DNA of 64,000 nucleotides from Schistocerca nitens (taxonomy: Eukaryota > Arthropoda > Insecta > Orthoptera > Acrididae). Below are positions 11,825-22,545 of this stretch, in pieces. A program made the translations under genes and the position numbers. The notes beneath the pieces were generated by a model. The model worked only from the letters and a program-made list of their open reading frames with translations. It searched no databases and had not been told where the DNA came from. Numbering within the stretch: position 1 is the stretch's first letter; the number at the start of each line of letters is the position of its first letter. Location: contig NC_064621.1 of the NCBI RefSeq assembly GCF_023898315.1, forward strand, positions 124,347,521-124,411,520, given 5' to 3'.

Positions 11825-11903
11825 CCACCCCCATGAACCATGGACCTTGCCGTTGGTGGGGAGGCTTGCGTGCCTCAGCGATACAGATAGCCGTACCGTA
11901 GGT
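11825..11903 (+). mobile_element. 5' end of RTE-type LINE (element A), split by gypsy
   Basis: The short GC-rich start of an RTE-like LINE (ATGAACCATGGACC ... GATAGCCGTACCGTAGGT) stops here and resumes at 28241 as AGGTGCAACCACAACGG. The pre-insertion target AATGACGGGAACC (11812-11824) recurs at 31649-31661 with one mismatch, after the element's 3' end. So 11825-31648 is one LINE insertion that was later filled with other elements. The AGGT at 11900-11903 is repeated at 28241-28244 and is the gypsy target duplication. Confidence 0.9.
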
Positions 11904-12600
11904 TATAAAATAAATAAATAAAATAAAATAAAATATTAATTATTAATTATGTATGATAGTGATTGGCTGTAATTAATATTTGCTTATCTGGAACGTGGAC
12001 GTTTAATTATTTGGAATCAGACGCTTGACAATAGCTTTTTCGTAAATGCAATGTTATACGTAGTTGACCGTGAAATAAGACTCGAATAATCGGACTTCGT
12101 ATTTAAATCGTTTCCAAAGACTGGTGCGGTAGATGAGGACTCAAAATCTAAATCTCAATATTAGAATAATTTGCCAGCCATGTCAATACGTCGTACAGAG
12201 GTGACTGTCTACTAAACATAAAAAAGTTCACACAGTTAGTTAAATCAGATATATTCAAGGAATTAGCCTACAGTTAAATAATTCTACTTACTTTCATGAA
12301 TATAAATTCTATACAGAATCGAGTGCCTAGTAAGATTGCAACTCGCAGTGTTCTTATATAACATCAAATATGGCAGTGTACCAGTTAATAAAATATACGT
12401 GCTTCCCGCACCAGCTATTCTACTCGACCTACTTCTTCTTAATGAAACATAAGAGTGTCATAATTGTATTTTGTTTTATCAGCGGCATAGCGCTGCAGTT
12501 CTGTGCCATAGGCTTTATTTATTTGTCAGAGATTAATTATTTAATTAAGATTTCGCGATTCCGAGGAAACTCACGCACGGCATGCAAATGTGCCTTTATA
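11904..12600 (-). repeat. Gypsy 3' LTR (697 bp)
   Basis: Its outer 82 bases match 22024-22109 and its inner 108 bases (12493-12600) match 28133-28240, which identifies it as the partner of the interrupted 5' LTR. On the plus strand it starts TATAAAATAAATAAATAA and ends GCCTTTATA. A Tc1 element is inserted precisely at the terminal TA. The middle (11986-12492) has no counterpart at the other LTR, where it was deleted. Confidence 0.93.
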
Positions 12601-14022
12601 CACTCCTGGAAATTGAAATAAGAACACCGTGAATTCATTGTCCCAGGAAGGGGAAACTTTATTGACACATTCCTGGGGTCAGATACATCACATGATCACA
12701 CTGACAGAACCACAGGCACATAGACACAGGCAACAGAGCATGCACAATGTCGGCACTAGTACAGTGTATATCCACCTTTCGCAGCAATGCAGGCTGCTAT
12801 TCTCCCATGGAGACGATCGTAGAGATGCTGGATGTAGTCCTGTGGAACGGCTTGCCATGCCATTTCCACCTGGCGCCTCAGTTGGACCAGCGTTCGTGCT
12901 GGACGTGCAGACCGCGTGAGACGACGCTTCATCCAGTCCCAAACATGCTCAATGGGGGACAGATCCGGAGATCTTGCTGGCCAGGGTAGTTGACTTACAC
13001 CTTCTAGAGCACGTTGGGTGGCACGGGATACATGCGGACGTGCATTGTCCTGTTGGAACAGCAAGTTCCCTTGCCGGTCTAGGAATGGTAGAACGATGGG
13101 TTCGATGACGGTTTGGATGTACCGTGCACTATTCAGTGTCCCCTCGACGATCACCAGTGGTGTACGGCCAGTGTAGGAGATCGCTCCCCACACCATGATG
13201 TCGGGTGTTGGCCCTGTGTGCCTCGGTCGTATGCAGTCCTGATTGTGGCGCTCACCTGCACGGCGCCAAACACGCATACGACTATCATTGGCACCTAGGC
13301 AGAAGCGACTCTCATCGCTGAAGACGACACGTCTCCATTCGTCCCTCCATTCACGCCTGTCGCGACACCACTGGAGGCGGGCTGCACGATGTTGGGGCGT
13401 GAGCGGAAGACGGCCTAACGGTGTGCGGGACCGTAGCCCAGCTTCATGGAGACGGTTGCGAATGGTCCTCGCCGATACCCCAGGAGCAACAGTGTCCCTA
13501 ATTTGCTGGGAAGTGGCGGTGCGGTCCCCTACGGCACTGCGTAGGATCCTACGGTCTTGGCGTGCATCCGTGCGTCGCTGCGGTCCGGTCCCAGGTCGAC
13601 GGGCACGTGCACCTTCCGCCGGCCACTGGCGACAACATCGATGTACTGTGGAGACCTCACGCCCCACGTGTTGAGCAATTCGGCGGTACGTCCACCCGGC
13701 CTCCCGCATGCCCACTATACGCCCTCGCTCAAAGTCCGTCAACTGCACATACGGTTCACGTCCACGCTGTCGCGGCATGCTACCAGTGTTAAAGACTGCG
13801 ATGGAGCTCCGTATGCCACGGCAAACTGGCTGACACTGACGGCGGCGGTGCACAAATGCTGCGCAGCTAGCGCCATTCGACGGCCAACACCGCGGTTCCT
13901 GGTGTGTCCGCTGTGCCGTGCGTGTGATCATTGCTTGTACAGCCCTCTCGCAGTGTCCGGAGCAAGTATGGTGGGTCTGACACACCGGTGTCAATGTGTT
14001 CTTTTTTCCATTTCCAGGAGTG
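12601..14022 (-). mobile_element. Complete Tc1-type transposon, family A, copy 1
   Basis: The 1422-bp element is flanked by TA at 12599-12600 and 14023-14024. Terminal inverted repeats of about 27 bp begin CACTCCTGGAAAT and differ at two positions between the ends. It carries one uninterrupted transposase gene on the minus strand. It sits exactly at the boundary between the gypsy 3' LTR and its polypurine tract. A near-identical copy lies at 24302-25723 and a truncated one at 1-251. Confidence 0.97.
12756..13778 (-). CDS. Tc1-type transposase, intact, 340 aa
   Basis: The frame is open further upstream, but I chose the ATG of MPRQRGREPYVQL because it lies inside the element about 245 bp from its end, is shared by all copies, and directly precedes the conserved helix-turn-helix region (LTDFERGRIVGMREAGWTYR, residues ~13-32). 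A second HTH-like segment follows (TSQQIRDTVAPGVSARTIR). The catalytic core shows VVFSDESRFCLG (first Asp), FQQDNARPHVSR (second Asp) and SPDLSPIEHVWDWMKRRL (Glu). Only 32 residues separate the second Asp from the Glu, against 34 in classical Tc1. No stop or frameshift is present, so the protein could be functional. It would act in the nucleus, binding the terminal repeats and inserting at TA. Confidence 0.95.
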   Translation of the reverse strand: MPRQRGREPYVQLTDFERGRIVGMREAGWTYRRIAQHVGREVSTVHRCCRQWPAEGARARRPGTGPQRRTDARQDRRILRSAVGDRTATSQQIRDTVAPGVSARTIRNRLHEAGLRSRTPLGRLPLTPQHRAARLQWCRDRREWRDEWRRVVFSDESRFCLGANDSRMRVWRRAGERHNQDCIRPRHTGPTPDIMVWGAISYTGRTPLVIVEGTLNSARYIQTVIEPIVLPFLDRQGNLLFQQDNARPHVSRATQRALEGVSQLPWPARSPDLSPIEHVWDWMKRRLTRSARPARTLVQLRRQVEMAWQAVPQDYIQHLYDRLHGRIAACIAAKGGYTLY

Positions 14023-14024
14023 TA

Positions 14025-14033
14025 TTTCCCCCT
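14025..14033 (-). other. Gypsy polypurine tract
   Basis: On the minus strand this reads AGGGGGAAA immediately before the 3' LTR start, now separated from the LTR by the Tc1 insertion. Such tracts prime plus-strand synthesis in reverse transcription. Confidence 0.8.
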
Positions 14034-15999
14034 GAATTGCGAGGCGAAAGGACACACCTGCATGCGAGCAATTCACCTAAAGGCACATGAAAATCTAAGT
14101 TATCTACAACTATATACATGACATACATTATACAATATATTATATACGAAATTTGAATGACGCGCGTCCGCCGTAAAAGTTCTTATGTATAGAGTGCGCG
14201 CATGCGCAGAAGCGTCTATGTGACTCCGGCACTGCCGTTATATCGTAAATTTAGATCACGCGGCACAGTATTGCAGTTCATATTGTTCGTGTGTGCGCGC
14301 GTTTCTTAGTCGTTGCATAAAGAAAATATTCCACCAAGATTACATGTGAAGAGTACATTCTATGACAGGTAACTTAATTTTAAAATTACGATATTTGTTA
14401 TAATCAGTACAACTTTAGATTGTTGAATATTCTTAGTTACATAGTATTGCATTGAAATGCTTAAAAAGAAGTCTTTTGGTTTCAGGTGCGTTGTCCTATA
14501 TACATCGTGTCGTTACTACAGTTTATATTCATCTGCTGCACAGTAATGTTTCACAGGTTAGTGTCGTCGTGGTAAAGTTTTTTGATCACAGTAATATCGC
14601 TGTATAACAACGTAATTGATACATAAGCACGTCCATTTCCTATTTCCATTATAGTCGTTGTGATGCAGTTCGTTGTGACAACAAGCATTGTTTATTACAT
14701 GTCGGACGTGACCCATCGAGTAATTGGTCCAATGCAGTTCGTTTTCAATATTCCGTGGAAGCTTGGTTGCAGAACCTCGGACGGCACATAGCTGGCGTTG
14801 ATCCTTGGACAGTCCAGGTACGTGTGTCCGTCACATTTCGAGAACATTCCATTCCCTGAAGTTCCAACCAAAATTCTTCCACTCGTCGTGTTGTTTTCTG
14901 GACAGGCACGTTGTGACCATTTAATCCAATTAACATCTTGAAGTTAGATACTGTAGTAATGTCACTAGACGATGCATCAATTATGCACTTCACATTTTCA
15001 GTTTTTATTGCTAAATATAGCTCACCTAAATGTTTGTAGTTACTTATCAAAGAAAAAGTTCATCACGTTTACAAAGGTACGATGCATGATGAATGTCATT
15101 AACAGTTTCTTTCACATAGGTTTCTGCGTAGTTGCAGAGTTAGTAATGTCCGTGAACAGTGGTTCACTAGGCAATTTTTTTAAGTTTTTCACATTTTGAT
15201 ACTCGTTATCGTTCAAATTTTCACATAGTAACAGTTACATTATGTATCATTTTTTTTAAAAACATATTTTCTTAGCATAAACATAATACAGTTACACATA
15301 AACATCTTCACATAATCATTACATAGCTATAAATTATTACATTATGTCACATTTGATTACATGAATTGCAGATATTTACATTCTCTTTAACGGTTTTGCT
15401 GGGTTTTTATCGATGTTTTTTGTGATGTCATCTGAAATTAAGATAGATTAGACACAACATTCATTACATCAGTAGGCAAGACCAGGCGTTTTCACTACTC
15501 AATAAATATTCAAAATAATAAGAGACGGAAAACTGTTAGATTCCTCGCGTTTTGTGCGTGTGTGTATAGTGTCTGTGTGGTCTTGGCTACTGGTAGATGC
15601 TTTTCTTGCTGAGAGATGTGCGTCTAATCTATTTCTCGAAGTAAAGGATCACTTCACAGATGACGTCTGTCGGTTCGTCAGGTGTCATACCAAGTCAGTG
15701 GTACCTACAGTCACATGTATTCCGTGAAAAATATATCATTCACTGCTACATAATCATAAATTTTACCTTAATATTCAGTCTTCTTGGTAGTGCCGCGGCG
15801 TTGAAAGAAAAGTTCTTCTGTCTTCAACTGCGTCACTGGAACAGCTGAAATGAACATTTCTATACTACTTATTATCTATGTTGTAGCAAACAGAGTTTTG
15901 CGAGTTGCTTAGCAATGTTTTCATGGATATGACTTTGACATTTTTTAGCATGAAATACTCTAAGATCTCGGTGTGCGTATAGCCCAATAACTTTGTTAA
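14034..15999 (-). other. Gypsy 3' internal region, no clear gene
   Basis: About 2 kb lies between the end of the integrase and the polypurine tract. A 101-codon minus-strand frame at 14745-15050 contains ENVKCIIDASSSDITTVSN, which vaguely recalls a retroviral protease core, but the DTG triad is absent and I cannot assign it. No envelope-like protein with signal peptide or membrane anchor is visible. Confidence 0.55.
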
Positions 16000-17198
16000 T
16001 TATAGGATGTTGTAACAGATACGCACCAGGATGCGGTATGTTAACAATAATATAAGGTCCTTCATATAGCAGACGCCACTTAGCATGCGTCGTTTGAGTG
16101 CTACAGCTTTATGATGAGTACGAAGTAGTACAAGCATTCCTGCCTTGAATTTTTGTTTTCTTTTTATTGTGTTTGTGTGATGTTTGTTTCGTATCTGTGC
16201 GTGATATGTCAGTGTAGTCAATACTTATTTTATTTTCTGTTCAGGTGTGATTTCCTTGTCTGATAACTTAGGTAATGGTTCTATCCATTGATCGTTCTGT
16301 TTGCAATTGAACATGATCTCGTTAGGTGTGTAATATTTAAGTTATTGTGTACGTCTTCGAAAAGACTTAAGTAGGACACCCAATTAGTATGTTTTGATGA
16401 AATATAGGTCCTCATAAATCGGTTTAGTTCTCGGAAAAGTCTCTCAGTCGCGTTACATTGTGGACTAAACCTTGAAATAAATATACTTTTGTTGTTATTG
16501 TCCTTCAAGAATATCTTCATTTGTAGCCAGAGTAGTATGCTGCATTATCTGACAGAATTGTTTTAGGTTTTCCCACGTGCGTCAGGTAATCACTTGAGAA
16601 TCTTCGTATTATAGCATTTGCAGTGGCGGATTTTAAAGCATAAAGTTTTACATGTTTAGAGAATATATCGTAAAAAGCTAAGATATATTTGACGCCTCCA
16701 TGGCTTGCTGGATGCGGTCCACTTACGTCAGTACACAGAATTTCCAGGGGTTTACTCGGTAAAATAGAATGTAAATCTGTTTTTGTGGATAAATTCTGAG
16801 GTTTTGATTTTTGACATACGTCACATGTTTTCAGTTCCCTGTAAATTTTTATTCTCATATTGCTAAAATAACAGTATGTGCTGAGCTTTACCAAACACTT
16901 TTTCGTCCCGTAATGACCCGAAACTAAGTGTGTGTTCAGACTCTTTGGGAATGTATACACACCAGTTAGTAGCACTTGGATGTCGGCGATAAAATAATAC
17001 ATCATTGTGTAACTTGTAATACTTAGTCAAATGATGATTGTGTTTTTCTACCAGTAATGTTATTATCTTATACCAGTGAGGATCAGATTTTTGTAATTTA
17101 GCCATATTTCTGCACATATTAATATAATATTGGCGATACTGCTTGTCTTTCATTAAGAGAATCCTGTAGTCATTTATAATAGTCGCTGTTGGTTTCAT
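16000..17198 (-). pseudogene. Gypsy integrase region, frameshifted
   Basis: Three overlapping minus-strand frames (16863-17198, 16517-17005, 16281-16520) plus a tail (16000-16221) together cover a retroviral-type integrase. The zinc-binding HHCC domain is seen in HLVSGHYGTKKC followed by CDVCQKSK. The catalytic core shows LCTDVSGPHP (first Asp), TILSDNAAYYSG (second Asp) and CNATERLFRELNRFMRTYI (Glu). The frame changes at about 16900 and 16517 break it. Integrases join the cDNA ends to the chromosome; this copy is not translatable as one protein. Confidence 0.9.
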
Positions 17199-17204
17199 TC
17201 ATAC

Positions 17205-17768
17205 CTTGTGGAAGTCTAGACAAAGCGTCAGCAATGGTGTTGTCCTTACCTTTTATGTACTTAATTTCAAAAGAGTAGTTCTGAAGAGTAACTGCCCATC
17301 GTGATAGTCTAGGATGTACAAGTTTACAAGTTAACAAAATGTCAGGGCCTGGTGATCGGTATAAATTACTGTATGTTTGCCAAATAAATAATAATTGAAT
17401 TTCTTGAATGCCCAGATTATAGAAAGTGTTTCTAACTCAGTAGTGGAGTATGCACGCTCACATTCACTTAGAATACGACTTGCAAAACCAATAATTCTTA
17501 TCTGTTCCTTTTCTTTATTCTTTACAACTTGAAATAGACAACAACCCAAGCCAGAACATGAAGCGTCACAAGTCATACAAAAATCTAAATTGAAATCTGG
17601 ATGGCTCAATATGTTTGCATTCACTAATGTATGTTTAATTGTATTAAAGTCATTCTGGCACTGTTCCGACCAGATCCAAACTTGATTCTTTCTGAGTAGA
17701 TTTAACAGATGTTTACTGTTCAAAAGTGGTTGTGATAAAAAAACGTCTGAAAAATGAACATAACCCAA
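17205..17768 (-). pseudogene. Gypsy RNase H region, frameshifted
   Basis: The frame at 17331-17768 carries the RNase H/tether part of pol: CMTCDASCSGLGCCLFQ (first Asp), ERAYSTTELETLSIIWA (Glu) and VIYTDHQALTF (Asp). Just after ALTF a run of T appears one base short, ending the frame. The next frame continues with a recognisable tail (KGKDNTIADALSRLP). RNase H degrades the RNA of the RNA-DNA hybrid. It overlaps the end of the reverse transcriptase frame by about 55 bases in a different phase, another frameshift. Confidence 0.9.
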
Positions 17769-18750
17769 GGAATGATTTTAACTGCTTTTTTGTTCGAGGG
17801 CTAGGAAAGTTTCTGATAGCATCTAATTTACTGGGATCAGGACGTATGCCCTGTGAATTAATGATATGTCCTAAATAATTTATCTCACTGCAACCAAATT
17901 TTGATTTTCTAAGATTGGCTGTGACTCCAGCTTGTGCAAATTTTTCTAAAATTCTTTGAAGTGTGTCAATGTGTTCATTCCAAGACTGTGTAGCTATCAG
18001 TATATCATCTACATAGTGTGTGACTGTCTCAACTAAATCATCGCCAAGCACGGTATCCAGGGCTGTAATGAATACTCCAGAACTGACATTCAATCCTAAG
18101 GGTAGAACACAAAACTGATAGGTTCGCCCCCCGAATATAAATGCAGTATATTTCCGAGAATCAGGGGTGATACCTACTTGCCAAAATGAATTAGCGAGAT
18201 CTATTGTGGAAAAATATTTTGCACCTAGAAATTTCTGTAATTGCTCTTCTAAATTTTCGGGTTTTGTGTGAACCGGTAAAATTATTTCATTAATTGCTCG
18301 TGCGTCTAACACTAGCCTAATGCTACCATTTGGATTTTTGACAACAAGTAGAGGACTACAGTAGGGTGAGGTGGATGGTTCAATGACTTTCCAGTCTAAC
18401 ATTTGTTTTAGTTCTTGCCACACAGCAGGTCGTTGAGATAACAGCACGTTATATGTCTTGTGGTAGAAGATCTTGTGAGGCTTAACTTCAATCTTGTACA
18501 CATACGTGTTGATAACACCTAATCGTTTGGTAAAAACTTGTAAATATTTGGATAACACTTCCTGTAGTTTCATACTTTCATGTACACTGAGAGCTGTAGC
18601 TTCATTTATCTTATGATCAAGCAATGTTTTCGAGTCCATTAGCTCTGTGTCAGATGAGTGTGTGTGCGTGTCTTGAATGTCTTTGTCAAGTACTAACTGA
18701 ACCTTGTACCCTGTACAGTGTTTGTCATGCTTTAGAGTTCTCCTGTCCAA
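17713..18750 (-). pseudogene. Gypsy reverse transcriptase, core frame intact
   Basis: The 345-codon frame holds the ordered RT motifs: SPYCSPLLVVKN and RLVLDARAIN, FSTIDLANSFWQV (first catalytic Asp), PLGLNVSSGVF, and HYVDDILIA with the YVDD active site near 18004-18020, then the connection domain up to KSFLGLCSFFRRFF. The domain itself is uninterrupted, but it is out of frame with both the protease before it and the RNase H after it. I therefore call it part of a decayed polyprotein. Confidence 0.93.
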
Positions 18751-18790
18751 ATCAATAATAATTACACTGCCTTTATCATTTAAAATACAT

Positions 18791-19342
18791 TTACCTTTGG
18801 AGAAGTCTATAATGCAGTCCTTCTCGCTCTAATCCTAATATGCAATGTGTCACAAGGTTTTGTACAACCAGGAATGGCCACTGTACGGTTCCATTACCTA
18901 TTTTAATGTTTACAAAAACTTGCTTCTTAACCCTACATGACTTATTACATAGAGCAGTAGTTATTTTACAGTTTTGGGCGGGAAACTCAGGCACAGGTTC
19001 CAATTCACACATCTTTTTATAGAAATTAAAAGACAAAACGCTCACAGCTGCACCTGTATCTAAGATAATAGTAGTTGGAATCCCACCTACTACACCAGTA
19101 GTAGACGCTAAAACAATTTCATTTGTGTTTGAACGACATTGTGTACTGTCTTGCAAAAGTTCATCTGATATATTCTCATTGTGGTCGTATCTTATAAATA
19201 AAACAGGTAGTTTTCGTTTACAATTATTAGGCATATCAATATTTTGTTGTTCGATGGTGGTGTCAAATAACTGATTAACATTGAAGTCGCCCCCCCCCCA
19301 CCCCCCACCCCCCAAGAATTCTTCAGCCAAGACCCGGGGCAT
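18791..19342 (-). pseudogene. Gypsy aspartic protease
   Basis: The frame contains TIILDTGAAVSVLS (active-site DTGA at residues 95-98) and CILGLE, the usual second conserved block near the C-terminus. The run of C at 19290-19313 encodes glycine-rich GGGGWGGG at residues 11-18 and is a likely frameshift hotspot between gag and protease. The frame ends about 40 bp before the RT frame starts; the protein-like continuation into RT is in another phase. It would cleave the polyprotein. Confidence 0.9.
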
Positions 19343-19356
19343 AGAAGTGACTGTTT

Positions 19357-21481
19357 CTAGTTTGTTGGATTAGCATTTGTATTAGGTACTGACACAGATT
19401 GAGATTGTGTATCAGGTGTCACTTCTATTATATTCACATTCGGATATTGCCTGTTGTGATCTCCAAACTTTTGCGGTTGTTGTTGCAGTTGCGCATTATG
19501 ACTTACCTGTCGGTCGTAAGGTATGCTCCAATTTTGTCCTGGTGGCTGCTGTGGTATAGCAGTGTTTGAATGAAAGTAGTGATCGCTACGAGTCCAGCCT
19601 TGATGCTGTCTTGGCTCGTAGTTGTTATTGTTTCTGTTTGTGTTTTTGTTGTTATATTTGTATCCGTTGTTACCGTTGTTGTTATTACCGCGGTGCCTTT
19701 TGTATGGATTGCCGCATGAAGTGTTATTACTGTTGTAACTGTTGTTTGTATTGGAATACGCGTGTTGATTTTGATTTCCGTATTGAGACGGCATGTGAGT
19801 TTGCTGTTTTTGCTGTACCGCGTATCGAACTGTCGGCGCGCCAGAATTGAGTTGGCAAGCCTGCATGTTTTGCATACCACTAATATAAACATTGTGGTTG
19901 CTGTTTTGCCGCGCGAAGCGCTCATCTTCTAGTAACATGTCAACCGAATCTAAAGCTGTTAAAAAATAATCTGGATCACGTGTTGCGACTGATTCGTCCA
20001 AAAAATGTCCCATGTTTAAGTATTTTTCAAAATATCTGCGTAAGTTACCATTTTTACTGTTAAAAGTTTCAGGTTCTAAAATTTGTCTTCTGAGTCGCTC
20101 CTGGACGGATTGCGACCAGAATTTGTTCAGAAAGGCACGCTAAAACTCACTGTACGTGGTACATATGTCAGCTTGACTGTATGCCCAGACAGCTGCATCG
20201 CCTTGGATGTAACCGACAATATATGAAATCTTTTTCCGGTCACTCCAAGTGCGTGGAAATGCGTTACTAAAAGATTTAAGAAAAATCACCTGATGAATGC
20301 TTCGTTTTTCTGGGATAATAGTCTGAAATTGCCTGTGTTTTATAAGCTTTCTTCTTCCTTTGCTTTATGATATGGATTTGTTCCACTGTAATTACTGTAA
20401 TGTTCATATGGCGAGTAATTACGATAATATTGCTGTGGTTTACCATGATAATAGCTTGTTTTTGTGTTTGCACGACGTGGTATGTGTTATTGTCGTGGTG
20501 TGTTTTGTTCTTGTGTGTTTGTTGTGTGCGGTATGTGTGCGTCATACTCGTATGTGTATTGGATTCTGAACTTTACATTGTGACTGCTATTTTCGTTGCA
20601 TTCAGACTGTGGTTGATCGTTGATTTGTCTCATTGGTGCAGTGACAGACTGTACTGCGTCACTAATCAGCTGTTTGTTATTAGTGATGTATTCCGCTACG
20701 GAGTAGTGCACAATTGTTGGTAAATTTTCACGTATGCATCTATCAAAATGTTTGTCTTTGTTCTCTACCCAATCATGAAATTCTTTATTAATATTTTGAA
20801 AATGAGCTGTGGCATCAGATTGTAATCTGTCAGTCAGGTGTTGTTCAACATCGTCAAATTTATTCTGCACGTCATTAATTCGTTTTTCAAGGTTGTCATG
20901 TACTGAAGGATATGTTTCAATTTGTTCAGTAAGAGCTTTACACGTGACATTAAGGTTTTTTTACTTGCGTCTGTAAAAGTGCTACGTCATTTGTAGTCTT
21001 TTCTTGTATCGTATTAAGCTTGGAAAATTTCGTACTGAGTTCAGTCATCTGTTTGGTCAGTGTGGCGTCTATAAGTTCCACACGTTTACATAAAGTGTCA
21101 TTACATGTCTTCATTGCTATGAGATCAGATTTAATTTTGTCATTTAGTGTCTTTAACTGTTCTTTTTCTGTCTTTAAGGTTGCCATATTTTCTCCGTTTT
21201 GTTTCATTAGCATTTGTAACATGTTGGCAATGTTTACTGTTTGCAATGTCTCTGCCCCCGTCGCGTCATTAGACGTGACGTCATGTATTAACATGGGCTC
21301 TGACTGAGACTTTTGACAATAGGCCGTCCACCACAAATATTTCAAGATTTGATGAATCGTCACTACCGGTTGCTGACGTAAAGTCATTTTCTGACATTTG
21401 TCTCTCGTCCGAGTCGGATTGCGTCTGAATAGTATGTCTTTGCTGTTCCATCTTTGCGTATTGTTTTCTAGTTGTGACCAT
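19357..21481 (-). pseudogene. Gypsy gag, long, coiled-coil and Asn-rich
   Basis: The start is taken at ATG 21481-21479 (MVTTRKQYAKMEQQ), about 540 bases inside the LTR edge. The N-terminal part (21480-20950) is predicted coiled coil by eye (EKEQLKTLNDKIKSDLIA and similar heptads). The middle (20870-20487) continues helical (KEFHDWVENKDKHFD). The C-terminal 218 codons (20013-19357) are Asn/Gln-rich with NNNNGNNGYKYNNKN stretches and no CCHC zinc knuckle. At least three frame breaks interrupt it (about 21300, 20940, 20030-20480). The Asn-rich basic tail may bind the RNA in place of a zinc knuckle; that is inference. Confidence 0.83.
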
Positions 21482-22003
21482 GCCACACGTAGGATATGCT
21501 TCAAGAAAATAAAGTTTGACACTGGTTTTAAAATAAAATGCAGTTGAACATGAATCGCTCGTAGCAACAATGGCTGTTTGTTAATTTAAAAATGTAAACT
21601 GAATACCAGATTATTGTTAATGGCTGCTGGCCATGTTACAACGTATCATACAGAAGTCGGCCATATTGTACACTCGTGTATTGGTATTGTTGCAGAAGTT
21701 ATTGTTTAAGGAAAAGTACTAAGAATGAAATTTATCACTGAAAACTGCTACGCGCGAAAGAAACACTACAGAATCTACTGAAGAGCTAATACACTGAATT
21801 ATGCGTCTGGTCAAGCCTGCCAAAGCAAAGATGCTGCGTCTTACCTTATTTTGCTGGAAGCTTCATTGCGTCTTCCCGCAAAATTTTAGAATTGGAAAAT
21901 ATCTTCAGATTTTTGTTATTTCTCATGTATTCAAGTCCAAGTCCAGAAAGTTAATTTTTAACATGAAACAAAGAGAACAATGTAACAAATGACAAAATAA
22001 CAA

Positions 22004-22022
22004 GTCCGACACGCAGTCGCCA
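22004..22022 (-). other. Gypsy tRNA primer-binding site
   Basis: On the minus strand, one base inside the 5' LTR edge, the sequence reads TGGCGACTGCGTGTCGG. It begins with TGG, complementary to a tRNA CCA end, as expected for a primer-binding site. The TGGCGAC start resembles sites matched to arginine tRNA in other gypsy elements; the exact tRNA is not established here. Confidence 0.75.
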
Positions 22023-22023
22023 A

Positions 22024-22109
22024 TATAAAATAAATAAATAAATTAAATTAAATTAAATATTAATTATTAATTATGTATGATAGTGATTGGTTGTAATTAA
22101 TATTTGCTT
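22024..22109 (-). repeat. Gypsy 5' LTR, distal part (U5 end)
   Basis: Matches 11904-11985 except for a few substitutions and a 4-base difference in the AAATAAA-rich segment. It is cut at 22109 by an RTE-type LINE. The remaining part of this LTR is at 28133-28240. Confidence 0.92.
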
Positions 22110-22545
22110 GTGGTTCATGGTGTGGGTTCCTGTAATCATGTCCTAGTTCATGAACCAAGGGCAACGTATGAGTGGCCAAGTAAGTGATCCCGACAGTCGG
22201 GATACCAGTTACTTTGGAATAAGGCTGGGCATCTCGGACATATTCTGAGGCGTGGTCACCTTTGTGCTCATACGGCAAAGACTACCAAATCCACCGGTTA
22301 GTCCCTCAACCGTTAGGGGTAAAACCCAATGGGAGTCGGGGCAAGTAAGGCTAGCAACCTGCTTCCATGGTACTTTAAATATGATGCTGGCAACAATCAG
22401 AGCAAAATGCCTCGGACCTTTGGAGGTGACGGAGACCCACCTCTAACTGACAAACCAGGGACTCCTAAATTACGACTTGGCAAACAGATGGTAATGCGAT
22501 GGGGAGCTATTAATATCAATGGGAGCTACTCTGGGATTATATTAG
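22110..22545 (+). mobile_element. 5' part of RTE-type LINE (element B)
   Basis: This is a GC-richer segment inserted in the gypsy 5' LTR (TGGTTCATGGTGTGGG ... GGGAGCTACTCTGGGA). It is interrupted at 22545 by a Jockey/CR1-type LINE and resumes near 25741 (GTAGAGCTGGCAGAGGC), running into the endonuclease frame. It is probably the LINE's 5' untranslated region; no ORF1 is recognised. Confidence 0.8.

Noticed and set aside
13243-13674. Long plus-strand frames opposite the Tc1 transposase
   Set aside because: They are antisense shadows of a GC-rich transposase gene and recur identically in both copies.
14745-15050. Extra gypsy gene downstream of integrase (envelope- or protease-like)
   Set aside because: No signal peptide, membrane span or active-site triad is present; the frame is short and may be chance.
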